Shown here: in pieces, positions 46,411 to 56,176 of the stretch
How positions within the stretch are numbered: the first letter of the stretch is position 1
How the letters are laid out: every line of letters begins with the position of its first letter
NCBI RefSeq assembly: GCF_017963645.1
Contig: NZ_JAGMWN010000006.1
Location: forward strand, 124,001 to 188,000
Direction: 5' to 3'
Length of the DNA: 64,000 nt
Origin: Marivibrio halodurans
GTDB lineage: Bacteria; Pseudomonadota; Alphaproteobacteria; UBA8366; Aestuariispiraceae
The notes under the pieces: model-generated
What the model saw: the letters and a program-made list of their open reading frames with translations, nothing else
Told to the model about the DNA's origin: nothing
Databases searched by the model: none
Translations under genes and position numbers: made by a program

Positions 46411-49400
46411 TCAGTCGGTGCGGCGTGCGCGCTTGGTCGCGGTTTTCTTCGCGCCGGCGGCCTTGGCGGGCGCACGGCCGGCCTTGCCGGTCTTGGGTGA
46501 CGCGGAATCGGAATTCTTGGCGGCCGGCGCGGCGGCGCCCGCCTTCGCGGCCCGCGCTTTGGAGGCGGAGCGCCGCGCCTTGCCGGTGGCGAGCTTCGGC
46601 GCGCGCCCGGTTATCGGCGTCGCCGGGCCGGACGGGGCGCCGTCCTTCTCCTCCGGATCGATCAGCACACCCATCAGGGTGGTGCGCAGGCTTTCCAGCT
46701 TGCCGCGATGATCGACCTTCATGCCGAAGACGTCCTTCACATAGAAGACGTCCACCACCTGCTCGCCATAGGTCGAAATCTTGGCGGTCGAAATCTGCAG
46801 ACCGAGGCCGGTCAGCGCATAGGCCAGCCGGTGCAGCAATCCCGGCCGGTCGCGGCCGTTCACCTCCACCACCGTGTGGGTATTGGAGGCCTTGTTATCG
46901 ACGATGACGCGCGGCGGGACGCTCAACACCCGCGCGCGCTTGGCGAAGCCCCGGATGGTGCGGTTCCGCAACTCCTCCACCGGCTTCATCTTGCCGCTGA
47001 GCGCGCGATCCACATGGACGGAGAGCTTGGCCAACCGGTCGGGCCGCGAGAAGGCACCACCCTCCGCGTCCTGGATCAGGAAGGTGTCGAGCGCCATGCC
47101 GTTGGTGAGCGTCGCGATCTTGGCGTCCACGACGCTGGCCCCGGCCACCGCCATGGCCCCGGTCAGGCGCGAGAAAAGCCCAGGATGATCGACGCAATAG
47201 ATGGTGAGTTCCGTCACCGCGCGGTCCTCGTCCACCCGCGTCTCCAGCGTCAGTTCCGCGTCGCGGCCGACCGCATCGCGCACGATGCGCGCATGGCGCA
47301 CCAGCGTGTCGGGGTCGAGGGAGAGGAAATAGCTGTCCGGTCCACGGTCCAGATGGCTTTCGATGTCCGCCTGGGGCCAGCCGGCCTCCTCCAACGCGTC
47401 GGCCAGCTTGGCGCGCGCGACACCCGCGCGCTTGCGCCGTCCCTCCTGATAGGAGGAGCCGGTCATCATCTCCTCCACGCGGTAATAGAGCTCGCGCAGC
47501 AGCGTCGCCTTCCAATTGTTCCACACACTGGGCCCCACCGCGCGGATGTCGCAGACCGTGAGACACAGCAGCAGGCGCAGCCGTTCCGGCGACTTCACCA
47601 GATCGACGAAGTCGCGCACCGTCTTCGGGTCTTCCAGATCGCGCTTGAAGGCCGTCATCGACATGGCGAGATGGTGGAGAACCAACCAGGCGACCGTCTC
47701 CGTCTCCGCCGCGTCCAGGCCGAGGCGGGGACAGACGCGCTTGGCCACCTTGGCGCCCAGTTCCGAATGGTCGCCGCCGCGCCCCTTGGCGATATCGTGC
47801 AGCAGCAGCGCGACATAAAGCACCCGGCGGGCGCTCAACTGGTGGATCACCTCGCTGGAGAGCGGATGATCCTCCTTGAGGACACCGTTCTCGATCCGGT
47901 TCAGGATGCCGATGGCGCGGATCGTATGCTCGTCCGTGGTGTAGACATGGTACATATCGTACTGCATCTGGGCCACGACGCGCCCGAAATCCGGCAGGAA
48001 CTTCCCGAACAGATCGCACTCGTTCATCAGGCGAAGCGTCGCCTCGGGATCGCGCCGATGCGCCAGGATATCGAGGAAGATCCGGTTCGCCTCTGGATCG
48101 TCGCGCAGCTTCGCCACCCGGCGCAGCGACCGCGTCACCTGGGCCAGCGCGTCGGGATGAATCGCCACATCATGTTCGTGCGCGACCAGGAAGAGGCGCA
48201 GCATATCGACCGGCCGCTCCGCGAAATGCTGCCGCCCGGTGATGGAGAGCCGGCCACTCTCCAGCGGGAACCCCTCGATCTCGCGCTTGAACAGGTTGGC
48301 CGGCAGGCGGAAGAGGCCGCGCCGCTTGTGCTGCGCCTCGAAGGCGGCGAGAAAGATGCGGGTCAGGTCGCCCACTTCCTTGGCGATCAGGAAGTAATGC
48401 TTCATGAAGCGCTCGACTCCCGACGCGCCGGCATGGTCGGTATAGAGCATGCGGCGCGCGAGTTCCGGCTGCACATCGAAGGTCAGGCGCTCCTCCGCCC
48501 GGCGGGCGAGATAGTGCAGATGGCAGCGCAGGGTCCAGAGGAACTGCTGCGCCTTTCGGAACCGCTCGATCTCGGCCGAGGTCAGCACGCCGAGCGGCGC
48601 CAACTCCTCGATCGTTTCCGTCTTGTAGAGGAACTTCGCCGCCCAGAAGAGGGTGTGGAGATCGCGCAAGCCCCCCTTGCCGTCCTTGATGTTCGGCTCC
48701 ATGACATAGCGCGAATCGCCGAGCCGGGCATGCCGCTCGTCCCGCTCCGTCAGCTTGGCGTCGAGGAAATCCGGGCCGCTCGTCTCCATGAACTGACGGC
48801 GGAAGCGGCGCTTCAATTCACCGAAGAAGCCCTTCTCGCCCCAGACATAGCGCGCTTCCAGCAGGGCCGTCGCGATGGTCCAGTCGGACTTCGCCTGACG
48901 CAGGCATTCGTCGATCGAGCGCGTGGATTGCCCAACCGTCAGCCCGAGATCCCAGAGCATGTAGAGGATTTCCTCCACCATCTGCTCGATCCGCGCCGAG
49001 GGCTTGTAATGGTGAAGGAACAGGATATCGACATCGGAATAGGGCGCGAGTTCCCCCCGCCCATAGCCGCCGACGGCGACGAGGCAGATCTTCTCCGCCT
49101 CGGTCGGGTTGGCGGCGGGATAGAGATGCTGGGCGGTCGCGTCATAGAGAACGCGCAGCAGTTGATCGATCAGGAAGCAATTGCCGGCGACGGCGGCGGC
49201 GCCGTCCTGGTCCTCGAAGAAGCGCCGCTCGACCTCGCCCCGGCCGGCGCTCAACGCGTCCTTCAGAATGCCGAGCCATGCCGTGCGCCGCGCGTCGGCG
49301 GAGGCCGCGCTCTCCACCGCCGCGTCCAGCGCCTGGGTCAGGGCCAAGCGGTTTATGATGCGCCGCCGGTTGGGCAATTGGCCCTGCGCCGCCCCAGAGG

Positions 49401-49500
49401 ACTTCCCCGGGGCCGTGCCAAGGGCGGACCCGGAAGCGGCGGGAGTCGCACGGGTCCGCGCCGCCGGTCGTTCGCTCGTCATCTGATCGCTTTCCGCCAT
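46411..49500 (-). CDS. glnD: Bifunctional [protein-PII] uridylyltransferase/uridylyl-removing enzyme with basic C-terminal tail
   Basis: 1029 residues; the family is typically 850-950. The nucleotidyltransferase motif GGYGRGELAPYSDVDIL (about 140), an HD domain (HDIAKGRGGDHSELGAKVA) and two ACT domains (VDHPGLFSRLTGAMAVAG and RDRPGLLHRLAYALTG) are in order. It senses glutamine and modifies PII. After the second ACT domain come about 75 residues of Ala/Lys/Arg-rich sequence (for example AKAAGAKKTATKRARR) resembling a histone H1 tail, absent from standard GlnD. The N terminus also has a polar Ala/Ser extension of about 45 residues. Confidence 0.96.
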   Translation of the reverse strand: MAESDQMTSERPAARTRATPAASGSALGTAPGKSSGAAQGQLPNRRRIINRLALTQALDAAVESAASADARRTAWLGILKDALSAGRGEVERRFFEDQDGAAAVAGNCFLIDQLLRVLYDATAQHLYPAANPTEAEKICLVAVGGYGRGELAPYSDVDILFLHHYKPSARIEQMVEEILYMLWDLGLTVGQSTRSIDECLRQAKSDWTIATALLEARYVWGEKGFFGELKRRFRRQFMETSGPDFLDAKLTERDERHARLGDSRYVMEPNIKDGKGGLRDLHTLFWAAKFLYKTETIEELAPLGVLTSAEIERFRKAQQFLWTLRCHLHYLARRAEERLTFDVQPELARRMLYTDHAGASGVERFMKHYFLIAKEVGDLTRIFLAAFEAQHKRRGLFRLPANLFKREIEGFPLESGRLSITGRQHFAERPVDMLRLFLVAHEHDVAIHPDALAQVTRSLRRVAKLRDDPEANRIFLDILAHRRDPEATLRLMNECDLFGKFLPDFGRVVAQMQYDMYHVYTTDEHTIRAIGILNRIENGVLKEDHPLSSEVIHQLSARRVLYVALLLHDIAKGRGGDHSELGAKVAKRVCPRLGLDAAETETVAWLVLHHLAMSMTAFKRDLEDPKTVRDFVDLVKSPERLRLLLCLTVCDIRAVGPSVWNNWKATLLRELYYRVEEMMTGSSYQEGRRKRAGVARAKLADALEEAGWPQADIESHLDRGPDSYFLSLDPDTLVRHARIVRDAVGRDAELTLETRVDEDRAVTELTIYCVDHPGLFSRLTGAMAVAGASVVDAKIATLTNGMALDTFLIQDAEGGAFSRPDRLAKLSVHVDRALSGKMKPVEELRNRTIRGFAKRARVLSVPPRVIVDNKASNTHTVVEVNGRDRPGLLHRLAYALTGLGLQISTAKISTYGEQVVDVFYVKDVFGMKVDHRGKLESLRTTLMGVLIDPEEKDGAPSGPATPITGRAPKLATGKARRSASKARAAKAGAAAPAAKNSDSASPKTGKAGRAPAKAAGAKKTATKRARRTD

Positions 49501-49566
49501 GCCGGGGAATGTAGCGCGCCGTCGAACCTTTTGCGAGGGGGTGGCTGATCGCGAGGACGGCGACGA

Positions 49567-51036
49567 TCAGCCCCCGGACCGAAGGCGCCGCCCCGCCGCG
49601 CGGATATCCGCCACCGCGTCTTCCAGCATGGACCAGTCGTCCGCCCCGTCGATGGCGGACCAGATGTCCTCCACCCGCCCGATCGGCATATCCACCGGGC
49701 TTTCGGGGGGGCTTTCGGGCGGGCTTCCGGGCCGGGCCGCTTCGGAATCGAGGCGCAGATCCGCCGCGCGCAGGCGCGCCAGGATATCGGGCCAGGCGCC
49801 GGTGGCGTAGATGTCGGCTTGCGGGCTGGCCGCCACGCGATCCGCCGGCGCGCCGGCCAGCAGGTCGTGGAACACCTGCTCGAAGGACGGCGTGTCGGCG
49901 GCCATGGCGGTCCAGAAATCGCCGGCGAGGCGCACCGCCGCCTCGTCATCGCCCCCCGGCTCGCGCCCTGGGTCGTGGCCGGAGTCGGACATGGCGAGGC
50001 CCAGGCGGAACGCCGTCCGCCGGGCGAGCGCCCGGTCGAAGATGCGGGGAAAATCGCGGAAGATCGGCTCCAGCCGTTCCAGATCGGAGAGCGGGACCAG
50101 GCATTCCGCCAGCCGCGCCAGGTTCCAATGCAGGCTTTCCGCCTGCCGGCCATAGGCATAGAGGCCGCCATGATCGAAATAGGCGGCCACGCGATTCAGG
50201 TCGTACCGCTCAAGAAAGCGCCAGGGGCCGTAATCGAAACTCTCGCCCGTGATCGCGATATTGTCGGTATTGAGCACGCCATGGACGAAGCCGGCGGCAT
50301 GCCAGGCAGCCCCGGTCTCCGCCACCGCCTCCACCACCCGGCGGTAGAGCCCGGCGATCGGGTCCGCTTCCTCCAACGCCCCGGGCCAATAGGTCTCGAT
50401 CACGTAATCGGCGAGGCGGCGCAGCCCCGCCGCGTCTTCCAGCGCGATCAGGCGCTGGAAGCTGCCGATGCGGATATGGCCGTGGCTCAACCGGACCAGC
50501 ACGGCGGAGCGGGTCGGCGAGGGCTCGTCCCCCCGCATCAGATTCTCGCCCGTCTCGATCAGGCTGAAGCTCTTCGAGGTGGGGACGCCGCGCGCCTCCA
50601 GCATCTCCGTCGCCAGAATCTCCCGCACCCCGCCCTTCAGCGTCAGGCGCCCGTCCGCCCCGCGCGACCAGGGCGTTTGCCCCGACCCCTTGGTGCCGAG
50701 GTCGAGAAGCCGACCCTCCGGCTCCCCCCCTTCGCGCATCTGGGCGAAAAGGAACCCGCGCCCGTCGCCGAGGTCGGGGTTGTAGACCCGGAACTGATGG
50801 CCGTGATAGCGCAGGGCCAGTGGCTGCGGAAGATTGTCGGGCAGGGGGGCGAAACGGCCGAAATGATCGATCCATTCCGCCTCGCCCAACCCATCCAGAC
50901 CGACGGACGCGGCCCAGCGGTCGTTGCGAAACCGCAGGACATGTTTCGGAAAGGCGGCCGCCTCCACGGGATCGTAGAAGCTTTCGCCGAGATCGAGGTG
51001 CCGGGGGTCGGGCCGGTATCGCGCGGTGACAGGCAT
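49567..51036 (-). CDS. selO: Protein adenylyltransferase SelO (YdiU/UPF0061 pseudokinase)
   Basis: 489 residues from the ATG at 51036. Family blocks: LALRYHGHQFRVYNPDLGDGRG, DLGTKGSGQTPWSRGADGRLTLKGGVREIL, VLVRLSHGHIRIGSFQ and VHGVLNTDNIAITGESFDYGP. SelO has an inverted ATP orientation and transfers AMP to Ser, Thr or Tyr of target proteins, with roles in redox homeostasis. The C-terminal part has a Pro/Glu/Ser repeat (ESPPESP) and no selenocysteine, as usual for bacterial members. Confidence 0.94.
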   Translation of the reverse strand: MPVTARYRPDPRHLDLGESFYDPVEAAAFPKHVLRFRNDRWAASVGLDGLGEAEWIDHFGRFAPLPDNLPQPLALRYHGHQFRVYNPDLGDGRGFLFAQMREGGEPEGRLLDLGTKGSGQTPWSRGADGRLTLKGGVREILATEMLEARGVPTSKSFSLIETGENLMRGDEPSPTRSAVLVRLSHGHIRIGSFQRLIALEDAAGLRRLADYVIETYWPGALEEADPIAGLYRRVVEAVAETGAAWHAAGFVHGVLNTDNIAITGESFDYGPWRFLERYDLNRVAAYFDHGGLYAYGRQAESLHWNLARLAECLVPLSDLERLEPIFRDFPRIFDRALARRTAFRLGLAMSDSGHDPGREPGGDDEAAVRLAGDFWTAMAADTPSFEQVFHDLLAGAPADRVAASPQADIYATGAWPDILARLRAADLRLDSEAARPGSPPESPPESPVDMPIGRVEDIWSAIDGADDWSMLEDAVADIRAAGRRLRSGG

Positions 51037-51088
51037 GGCGCGGACCCTATCCGGCGGCCCGCCATGCAACAAGCCTCGGCACTGGGCC

Positions 51089-51352
51089 TCAGGCGGTGCG
51101 GGGAAGACCACCGTCCATCGCCACGCCCTCGACCCGTTTCACGAGACGCAGGGCGACGGCGGGCGCGAGACGAGGGCGCGCGGCGATCAGGGCCAGGACC
51201 GCGTGCCGGCGCCGATCGGCCGGCCCGCGTCCGAGACGCGCCGCCCGCCATAGCGCCCGGCGAGCGATCGTGGGGAGATCGACCTCCGGCTCGGAACCGG
51301 CGACACCCGATGCGGGGCCGAAATCGAAACGGATGGGATGGATTGCCGACAT
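51089..51352 (-). CDS. Small protein of unknown function
   Basis: 87 residues starting MSAIHPIRFDFGPASGV, with GGGAGA ten bases before the ATG. The second half is Arg/Ala/Leu-rich (RRALWRAARLGRG, AVLALIAARPRLAPAVALRLVKR), probably helical and basic. It sits between selO, same strand, and the divergent ABC-F gene. No family recognised. Confidence 0.45.
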   Translation of the reverse strand: MSAIHPIRFDFGPASGVAGSEPEVDLPTIARRALWRAARLGRGPADRRRHAVLALIAARPRLAPAVALRLVKRVEGVAMDGGLPRTA

Positions 51353-51523
51353 ATGGATCGTTCTCCCTGCAACACCGCCCCCCGGTTCCCTGGCGCGCTT
51401 CCTACCCCCGTTCCATGACGGGATGATGTCACGGCGATGTCCATTCGCCGGCCGTTATCGTAAAGACCCGTGACGCCAACCGCCCCTTGCCGCGCGCCCG
51501 CGCAGGCAGTAGATCGGGGCACC

Positions 51524-53353
51524 ATGGCGACGCCGGTCCTGACCCTTTCCGATATTCACCTCAGCCTCGGCGGCGCGCCGTTGCTCGACGGGGCGGAGCT
51601 GTCCGTCGGCCCGGGCGACCGGCTGTGCCTCGTGGGACGCAACGGCTCGGGCAAGTCGACGCTGCTCAAGATCGCCGCGGGCGCGATCGAGGCCGACCGC
51701 GGCGAGCGTTTCGTCCAGCCGGGCAAGACCGTGCGCTATCTGGCGCAGGAACCGGATTTGAGCGGGCACGAGAGCCTGATCGACTTCGTCGCCGAGGGGC
51801 TGGACCCGACCGACGGGCCGCACCGCGCGCGGCGCCTGCTGGAGAAACTGGGCCTCGACCCGGAGGCCGATCCCGCGCCGCTTTCCGGCGGGGAGACGCG
51901 GCGCGCGGCACTGGCCCGTGCCTTGGCGCCGCGCCCGGATATCCTGTTGCTGGACGAGCCGACGAACCATCTCGACCTCCCGACCATCGAATGGCTGGAA
52001 GGGGAGTTGAAGCGGCTGGACGGCGCGCTGGTGGTGGTCAGCCACGACCGGCGCTTCCTGGATGGATTGGCGCGCGCCGTCGTCTGGCTCGACCGGGGGC
52101 GGGCGCGCCGGATGGAGGGCGGCTTCGCCGGGTTCGAGGATTGGCGCGAGCTCATCATCGCCGAGGAGGAGGAGGAGCGCCGCCGCCTCGCCAAGAAGAT
52201 CGAGCGCGAGACGGAATGGCTGCACAAGGGCGTCACCGCCCGGCGCAAGCGCAATATGGGCCGGCTGCGCAATCTCCAGGCGCTGCGCGCGCAACGGCGC
52301 GAGGCCATCGGGCCGAGCGGAACCGTCACCCTGACGGTCGGCGAGACGCAAAGCTCCGGCAAGCGGGTGATCGAGGCGGAGGGCCTCGCCAAGCGCTATG
52401 ACGGCCGCGCGGTGGTCGCGGATTTCTCGATCCGCATCCTGCGCGGCGACCGGATCGGCATCGTCGGGCCGAACGGGGCGGGGAAGACGACGCTGCTCAA
52501 CATGCTGACCGGCGCGCTCGCCCCCGATTCGGGCCGGGTGACCCATGGCAGCAAGCTGTCCATCGCGACGCTCGACCAGATGCGGGCCAGCCTGAAACCC
52601 ACAGTAACGCTTCAGGAAGCGCTCGCCGGGGAGGGGGAATGGGTCGAGATCGGCGGCGAGCGCAAGCATGTTCGCAGCTACATGCAGGATTTCCTGTTCC
52701 AGCCGAACCAGGCCGGCACGCCGATCGGCAAGCTGTCGGGCGGGGAGCGCGGGCGCCTGATGCTGGCCCGCGCGCTGGCCCAGCCCGCGAACCTGCTGGT
52801 GCTGGACGAGCCGACGAACGATCTGGATCTGGAGACGCTCGACCTCCTGCAGGAGATGATCGCCGACCATCCGGGCACCGTGCTGCTGGTCAGTCACGAC
52901 CGCGATTTCCTCGACCGGACGGTGACGGCGACCGTCAACGCGGAAGGCGAGGGGCATTGGCGGGTCTATGCCGGCGGTTTCGCCGACATGCGCGCGCAGG
53001 GCGGCATCCTGCTGACACGCGAAGGCGCGGCGGAGACGCCCAAACCGGCCGCGAAACCGAAAGCCGCCAATGGCGGCGCGGCGGAGAAACCGAAGGCGAA
53101 GACGAAGCAAGCGCGCCTCAGCTTCACCGAGCGGCATCGGCTGGAGGCCCTGCCGGGCGAGATCGAGGCGCTGGAGGCCAAGATCGCCCCGTTGCGCGAG
53201 ACCATCGCCGATCCCAACCTCTATGCCCGCGATCCACGGGCCTTCGCCAAGGCGAGCGAGGCATTGGCCAAGGCCGAGGAGGCACTGGCCGCCGCCGAGG
53301 AGGAATGGCTGCGCCTGGAGGATCTGCGCGAGGCGGAGGAAGCCGGCACCTGA
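51524..53353 (+). CDS. uup: ABC-F family ATPase, Uup-like
   Basis: 609 residues. Two soluble ABC domains without membrane segments: Walker A GRNGSGKST (about 38) and GPNGAGKTT (about 322), each with LSGGE and Walker B (LLLDEPTNHLD, LVLDEPTNDLD). The inter-domain arm linker is basic (EWLHKGVTARRKRNMGRL). The C terminus (about 520-609) is a Lys/Ala linker and a coiled coil, as in Uup, which binds branched DNA and acts on ribosomes. I start at MATPVLTLSDIHLSLGG (51524). Convergent with meaB, 14 bp apart. Confidence 0.9.
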   Translation: MATPVLTLSDIHLSLGGAPLLDGAELSVGPGDRLCLVGRNGSGKSTLLKIAAGAIEADRGERFVQPGKTVRYLAQEPDLSGHESLIDFVAEGLDPTDGPHRARRLLEKLGLDPEADPAPLSGGETRRAALARALAPRPDILLLDEPTNHLDLPTIEWLEGELKRLDGALVVVSHDRRFLDGLARAVVWLDRGRARRMEGGFAGFEDWRELIIAEEEEERRRLAKKIERETEWLHKGVTARRKRNMGRLRNLQALRAQRREAIGPSGTVTLTVGETQSSGKRVIEAEGLAKRYDGRAVVADFSIRILRGDRIGIVGPNGAGKTTLLNMLTGALAPDSGRVTHGSKLSIATLDQMRASLKPTVTLQEALAGEGEWVEIGGERKHVRSYMQDFLFQPNQAGTPIGKLSGGERGRLMLARALAQPANLLVLDEPTNDLDLETLDLLQEMIADHPGTVLLVSHDRDFLDRTVTATVNAEGEGHWRVYAGGFADMRAQGGILLTREGAAETPKPAAKPKAANGGAAEKPKAKTKQARLSFTERHRLEALPGEIEALEAKIAPLRETIADPNLYARDPRAFAKASEALAKAEEALAAAEEEWLRLEDLREAEEAGT

Positions 53354-53367
53354 TGCGCGACGGCGGC

Positions 53368-54372
53368 TCAGGCGCCCCGCCGACGGCGCAGGAAGGCGTC
53401 GACCAAATCGCGCGCCGCCACCGTCGCCGGGCGCTCGCGCGCCATCACCTGACGTTCGATATCGGGCAGGTCGCGGCCCAGTTCCGGGTCCTCGCGCAGC
53501 GCCTGGATCAGGCCGGCGGCCAGTTCCTCGCGCAGCCAGCTTCGCGCCTGTTCCGCGCGGCGGCGGTCGAAGGTGCCGCTTTCCACCGCCTGTTCCCGGA
53601 ACCGCTCCATCAGCGACCAGGCCTCCGGAATGCCCGCGCCGGTGGCGGCGGAGCAGGTCTTGACCGGCACCCGCCAGCCATCCCCCGGCCCGTGCGACAG
53701 GAGATTGAGCGCGCCATGATATTCGGCGGCCGAGCGGCGGGCCGCGCGCTCCAACTCACCATCCGCCTTGTTCACCAGGATCATGTCGGCGAGTTCGACG
53801 ATCCCTTTCTTCAGCCCCTGAAGCTCGTCCCCGCCGCCGGGCAGCAGCATCAGGACGAACAGGTCCGTCATGTCGGCGACCGCCGTCTCGCTCTGCCCGA
53901 CGCCGACGGTCTCCACCAGGATGACGTCGAAGCCCGCCGCCTCGCACAGCAGCAGCGTCTCGCGCGTGCGCCGCGCCACGCCGCCCAGCGTCTCGCCCGC
54001 GGGCGAAGGGCGGATGAAGGCGCGGGGGTTGCGGGCCAGTTCCTCCATCCGTGTCTTGTCGCCCAGGATCGAACCGCCGGAACGCTTGGAGGACGGATCG
54101 ACCGCCAGCACGGCGAGATTGTGCGCGGCCTCCGTCACATGGCGGCCGAACGCCTCGATGAAGGTGGATTTCCCCACGCCCGGCACGCCGGAAAGCCCGA
54201 CGCGCAGGGACCGCCCGGTCTCCGGCATCACCTTTTCCAACAGCGTCTCCGCCACCGCCCGATGGTCGGCGCGCGTGCTTTCCACCAGCGTGATCGCGCG
54301 GGCCAGCGTGCGGCGGTCGCCCGCCAGCAGGCGGTCGGCGAGGGCATCGGCGGTGGGAAGCGGGCGGGGCAC
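53368..54372 (-). CDS. meaB: Methylmalonyl-CoA mutase-associated GTPase MeaB
   Basis: 334 residues of the SIMIBI G3E class. Walker A is [33 protein letters not shown] is the MeaB switch region; ETVGVGQSE is Walker B-like; NKAD binds guanine. The C-terminal helix dimerises. It gates B12 loading and protects methylmalonyl-CoA mutase. No mutase gene is adjacent; CobD at 2.5 kb agrees with a B12-using host. Confidence 0.95.
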   Translation of the reverse strand: MPRPLPTADALADRLLAGDRRTLARAITLVESTRADHRAVAETLLEKVMPETGRSLRVGLSGVPGVGKSTFIEAFGRHVTEAAHNLAVLAVDPSSKRSGGSILGDKTRMEELARNPRAFIRPSPAGETLGGVARRTRETLLLCEAAGFDVILVETVGVGQSETAVADMTDLFVLMLLPGGGDELQGLKKGIVELADMILVNKADGELERAARRSAAEYHGALNLLSHGPGDGWRVPVKTCSAATGAGIPEAWSLMERFREQAVESGTFDRRRAEQARSWLREELAAGLIQALREDPELGRDLPDIERQVMARERPATVAARDLVDAFLRRRRGA

Positions 54373-54434
54373 GGGCGGGGATGATCCGGACTGTCTGACG
54401 GAAGGCGGGACGATAAAGCGGCGGGCGGCGATCC

Positions 54435-54911
54435 TCAGCGGGGTTTATCGACCCCCAACATGCGTTCCGCCACGACGCGCAGGCGCGCGCGGGTCTCGGC
54501 ATCGAGATCCGCGAAGGCCGATTGCTTCAGCTTATGCACCGCGAGCGCGCTTCGGATCAACCGCTCGCGATCCGCGTCGCTGGTGGCGGTGGACGCCGAG
54601 GTCACGGATCGGGGCGCTGTCGATGACGAAGACGGGGCCGGGCCGACATCCTCCAGCATCTCGCGTTCGGCCGCCGCGATCGCCGCGCGCACGGTCTCGG
54701 CCGGGTCCTCGTCGGCCTCCGCCACCGTTTTGGGGGCAGCGGCGGGCGCGGCCCCGCGACGGCCCCCCTTATCGGGTGCGCCCGCTTTGGGGGCATCCGT
54801 CTTGGGCGCCACGCGGCCCGGGCGCCGGTCGGCCTTGGCCGCCTGCTCCGCCTCCCATTTCCGGCGGGCATCCTTTTCCATCAGAGCGAAACGCAGCAGC
54901 TTCCCGATCAT
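54435..54911 (-). CDS. Hypothetical protein with Ala/Pro-rich middle
   Basis: 158 residues. A conserved-looking start ([26 protein letters not shown]), a low-complexity Ala/Pro/Lys/Ser centre, and a helical C terminus ([39 protein letters not shown]). No membrane segment and no known motif. It is between meaB and the GNAT gene, all leftward, with gaps of 62 and 36 bp. Confidence 0.6.
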   Translation of the reverse strand: MIGKLLRFALMEKDARRKWEAEQAAKADRRPGRVAPKTDAPKAGAPDKGGRRGAAPAAAPKTVAEADEDPAETVRAAIAAAEREMLEDVGPAPSSSSTAPRSVTSASTATSDADRERLIRSALAVHKLKQSAFADLDAETRARLRVVAERMLGVDKPR

Positions 54912-54947
54912 GCGATCCAGTCTATAGCGCTTTCGTACCGCTTTCCA

Positions 54948-55526
54948 TCACAGCAACTTCGCCATCAACCATTCATCCACGGGCCCGTGGCCGGGCAGAT
55001 CGACGGAACGGCGCTTGATTCCCTCATGATCATAGCCGAGCCCCTCATAGAGCCGGCGCGCCCGCATGTTCGGCGCGAAGACGCTGAGTTCCAGGCGCCG
55101 GTGCCCGGCCGCGCGCGCCGCCGCCTCGATCCGCCGCATCAGGGCCCGGGCGAGGCCACGTCCCCAATGGGCCCGCAACACCCCGACCCCGACGGTCGCG
55201 ACCGCGCGGGTCCGGCGCAGGCGGCCGGGGATCATCACCGCCTCCGCCACCGGCACCTCGTCCGCATCGCGGCCGTCCCCATCCGCCGGGGCACGATACC
55301 AACCGTTCACCATCAAGGCGCCGTCGGTTCGCGCGAAGGTACGGATAACCCCCGCCATTTCCGCCGCGTCACGGGCGCGCTCCGCCGGTTCGCGCAGGAA
55401 GAATTCCGTCTCCCCCAGAAGTTGCGCGCCGAACCGCCGCAGCGCCTCCGCCTCCGCCGGATCGGCCGGGCGGATGACATAGCCGTCGGGCAGGCTGTCG
55501 TCCGCCGTCCCGACGCCGGAGGTCAC
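54948..55526 (-). CDS. GNAT-family N-acetyltransferase
   Basis: 192 residues. The acetyl-CoA motif is ATVGVGVLRAHWGRGLARALMRRIEAAARAAGHRRLELSVFAPNMRARRLYEGLGYDHEG, a complete GNAT core. The N-terminal half carries substrate determinants that I cannot read. Its start overlaps the upstream Lrp/AsnC gene by 4 bp, so the pair is cotranscribed and the regulator may respond to the enzyme's substrate or product. Confidence 0.88.
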   Translation of the reverse strand: MTSGVGTADDSLPDGYVIRPADPAEAEALRRFGAQLLGETEFFLREPAERARDAAEMAGVIRTFARTDGALMVNGWYRAPADGDGRDADEVPVAEAVMIPGRLRRTRAVATVGVGVLRAHWGRGLARALMRRIEAAARAAGHRRLELSVFAPNMRARRLYEGLGYDHEGIKRRSVDLPGHGPVDEWLMAKLL

Positions 55527-55963
55527 GGCCGGTCCTCCTGCTCGAAGGCACTGGAAAGCACCACGCTCACCTCGGTCGGCGCGATCAGCCGGAAGCGCTC
55601 CGCCAGCGCGTCGAGCGCCGCGAGGTCGCGTACCGCCGCCTTCATCATCACCGAGGCGGTGCCCGCGACGCGATGATATTCCAGGATATCGGGCGAAGCG
55701 CGCGCGGCGGAGAGCGCGGCGGCCGCCCGGTCCCCCGGACAGGTCAGCGTCAGATAGGCCGTCACCGGCCGGCCGAGGGCCGCGCGATCCACCTGCGCGC
55801 GGTAGCCGCGCAGCACGCCCATACGCTCCAGCCGCCGCACCCGTTCCGCCGCCGCCGGCGTGGAGAGCCCGACATTCCGGCCAAGCGCCCGGAAGCTTTG
55901 CCGCGCATCCTCCCGCAAGGCACGCGCTATCATATGATCCATTTCATCGAGAATACATTCCAT
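55523..55963 (-). CDS. Lrp/AsnC-family transcriptional regulator
   Basis: 146 residues: an N-terminal helix-turn-helix (ALREDARQSFRALGRNVGLSTPAAAERVRRLERMGVLRGY) and a C-terminal RAM domain (about 70-140) that binds amino acids and makes octamers. It is first in an operon with the GNAT gene. A perfect dyad (55953-55974) overlaps its start codon, suggesting autoregulation. Confidence 0.9.
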   Translation of the reverse strand: MECILDEMDHMIARALREDARQSFRALGRNVGLSTPAAAERVRRLERMGVLRGYRAQVDRAALGRPVTAYLTLTCPGDRAAAALSAARASPDILEYHRVAGTASVMMKAAVRDLAALDALAERFRLIAPTEVSVVLSSAFEQEDRP

Positions 55964-55974
55964 TCGTAATGTAT
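55953..55974. promoter_or_regulatory. Dyad at the Lrp/AsnC gene start, candidate operator
   Basis: ATACATT (55953-55959) and AATGTAT (55968-55974) are perfect complements 8 bp apart, spanning the start codon at 55961-55963. AT-rich sequence follows, the likely promoter. Confidence 0.5.
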
Positions 55975-56078
55975 ATCATAATTTTTTCTTACATTTGAAT
56001 TTTCTTTCGAATAGTCGACCGGGGCGTGATCCAATGCGATTTTCCGCCCGGAGGAAGTTATCGTGGCGCGTGCCCCCT

Positions 56079-56098
56079 TCGGGCAGTATCGTGCCCGA
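56079..56098. repeat. Inverted repeat upstream of the unknown gene pair
   Basis: TCGGGCA-GTATCG-TGCCCGA: seven perfect pairs and a six-base loop, about 80 bp before the ATG at 56177. It may be an operator or a leader hairpin. Confidence 0.45.
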
Positions 56099-56176
56099 GA
56101 GATTGATCCGTGGGGGCGGGCGGAAACAAGGGAAACACCCGGGTCTTTGGGGGCCAGGGCGGTTTTCTGTTGTCCA

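Noticed and set aside
46708-49548. 946-codon rightward frame opposite glnD
   Set aside because: It is a shadow of glnD, which has all expected domains in order.
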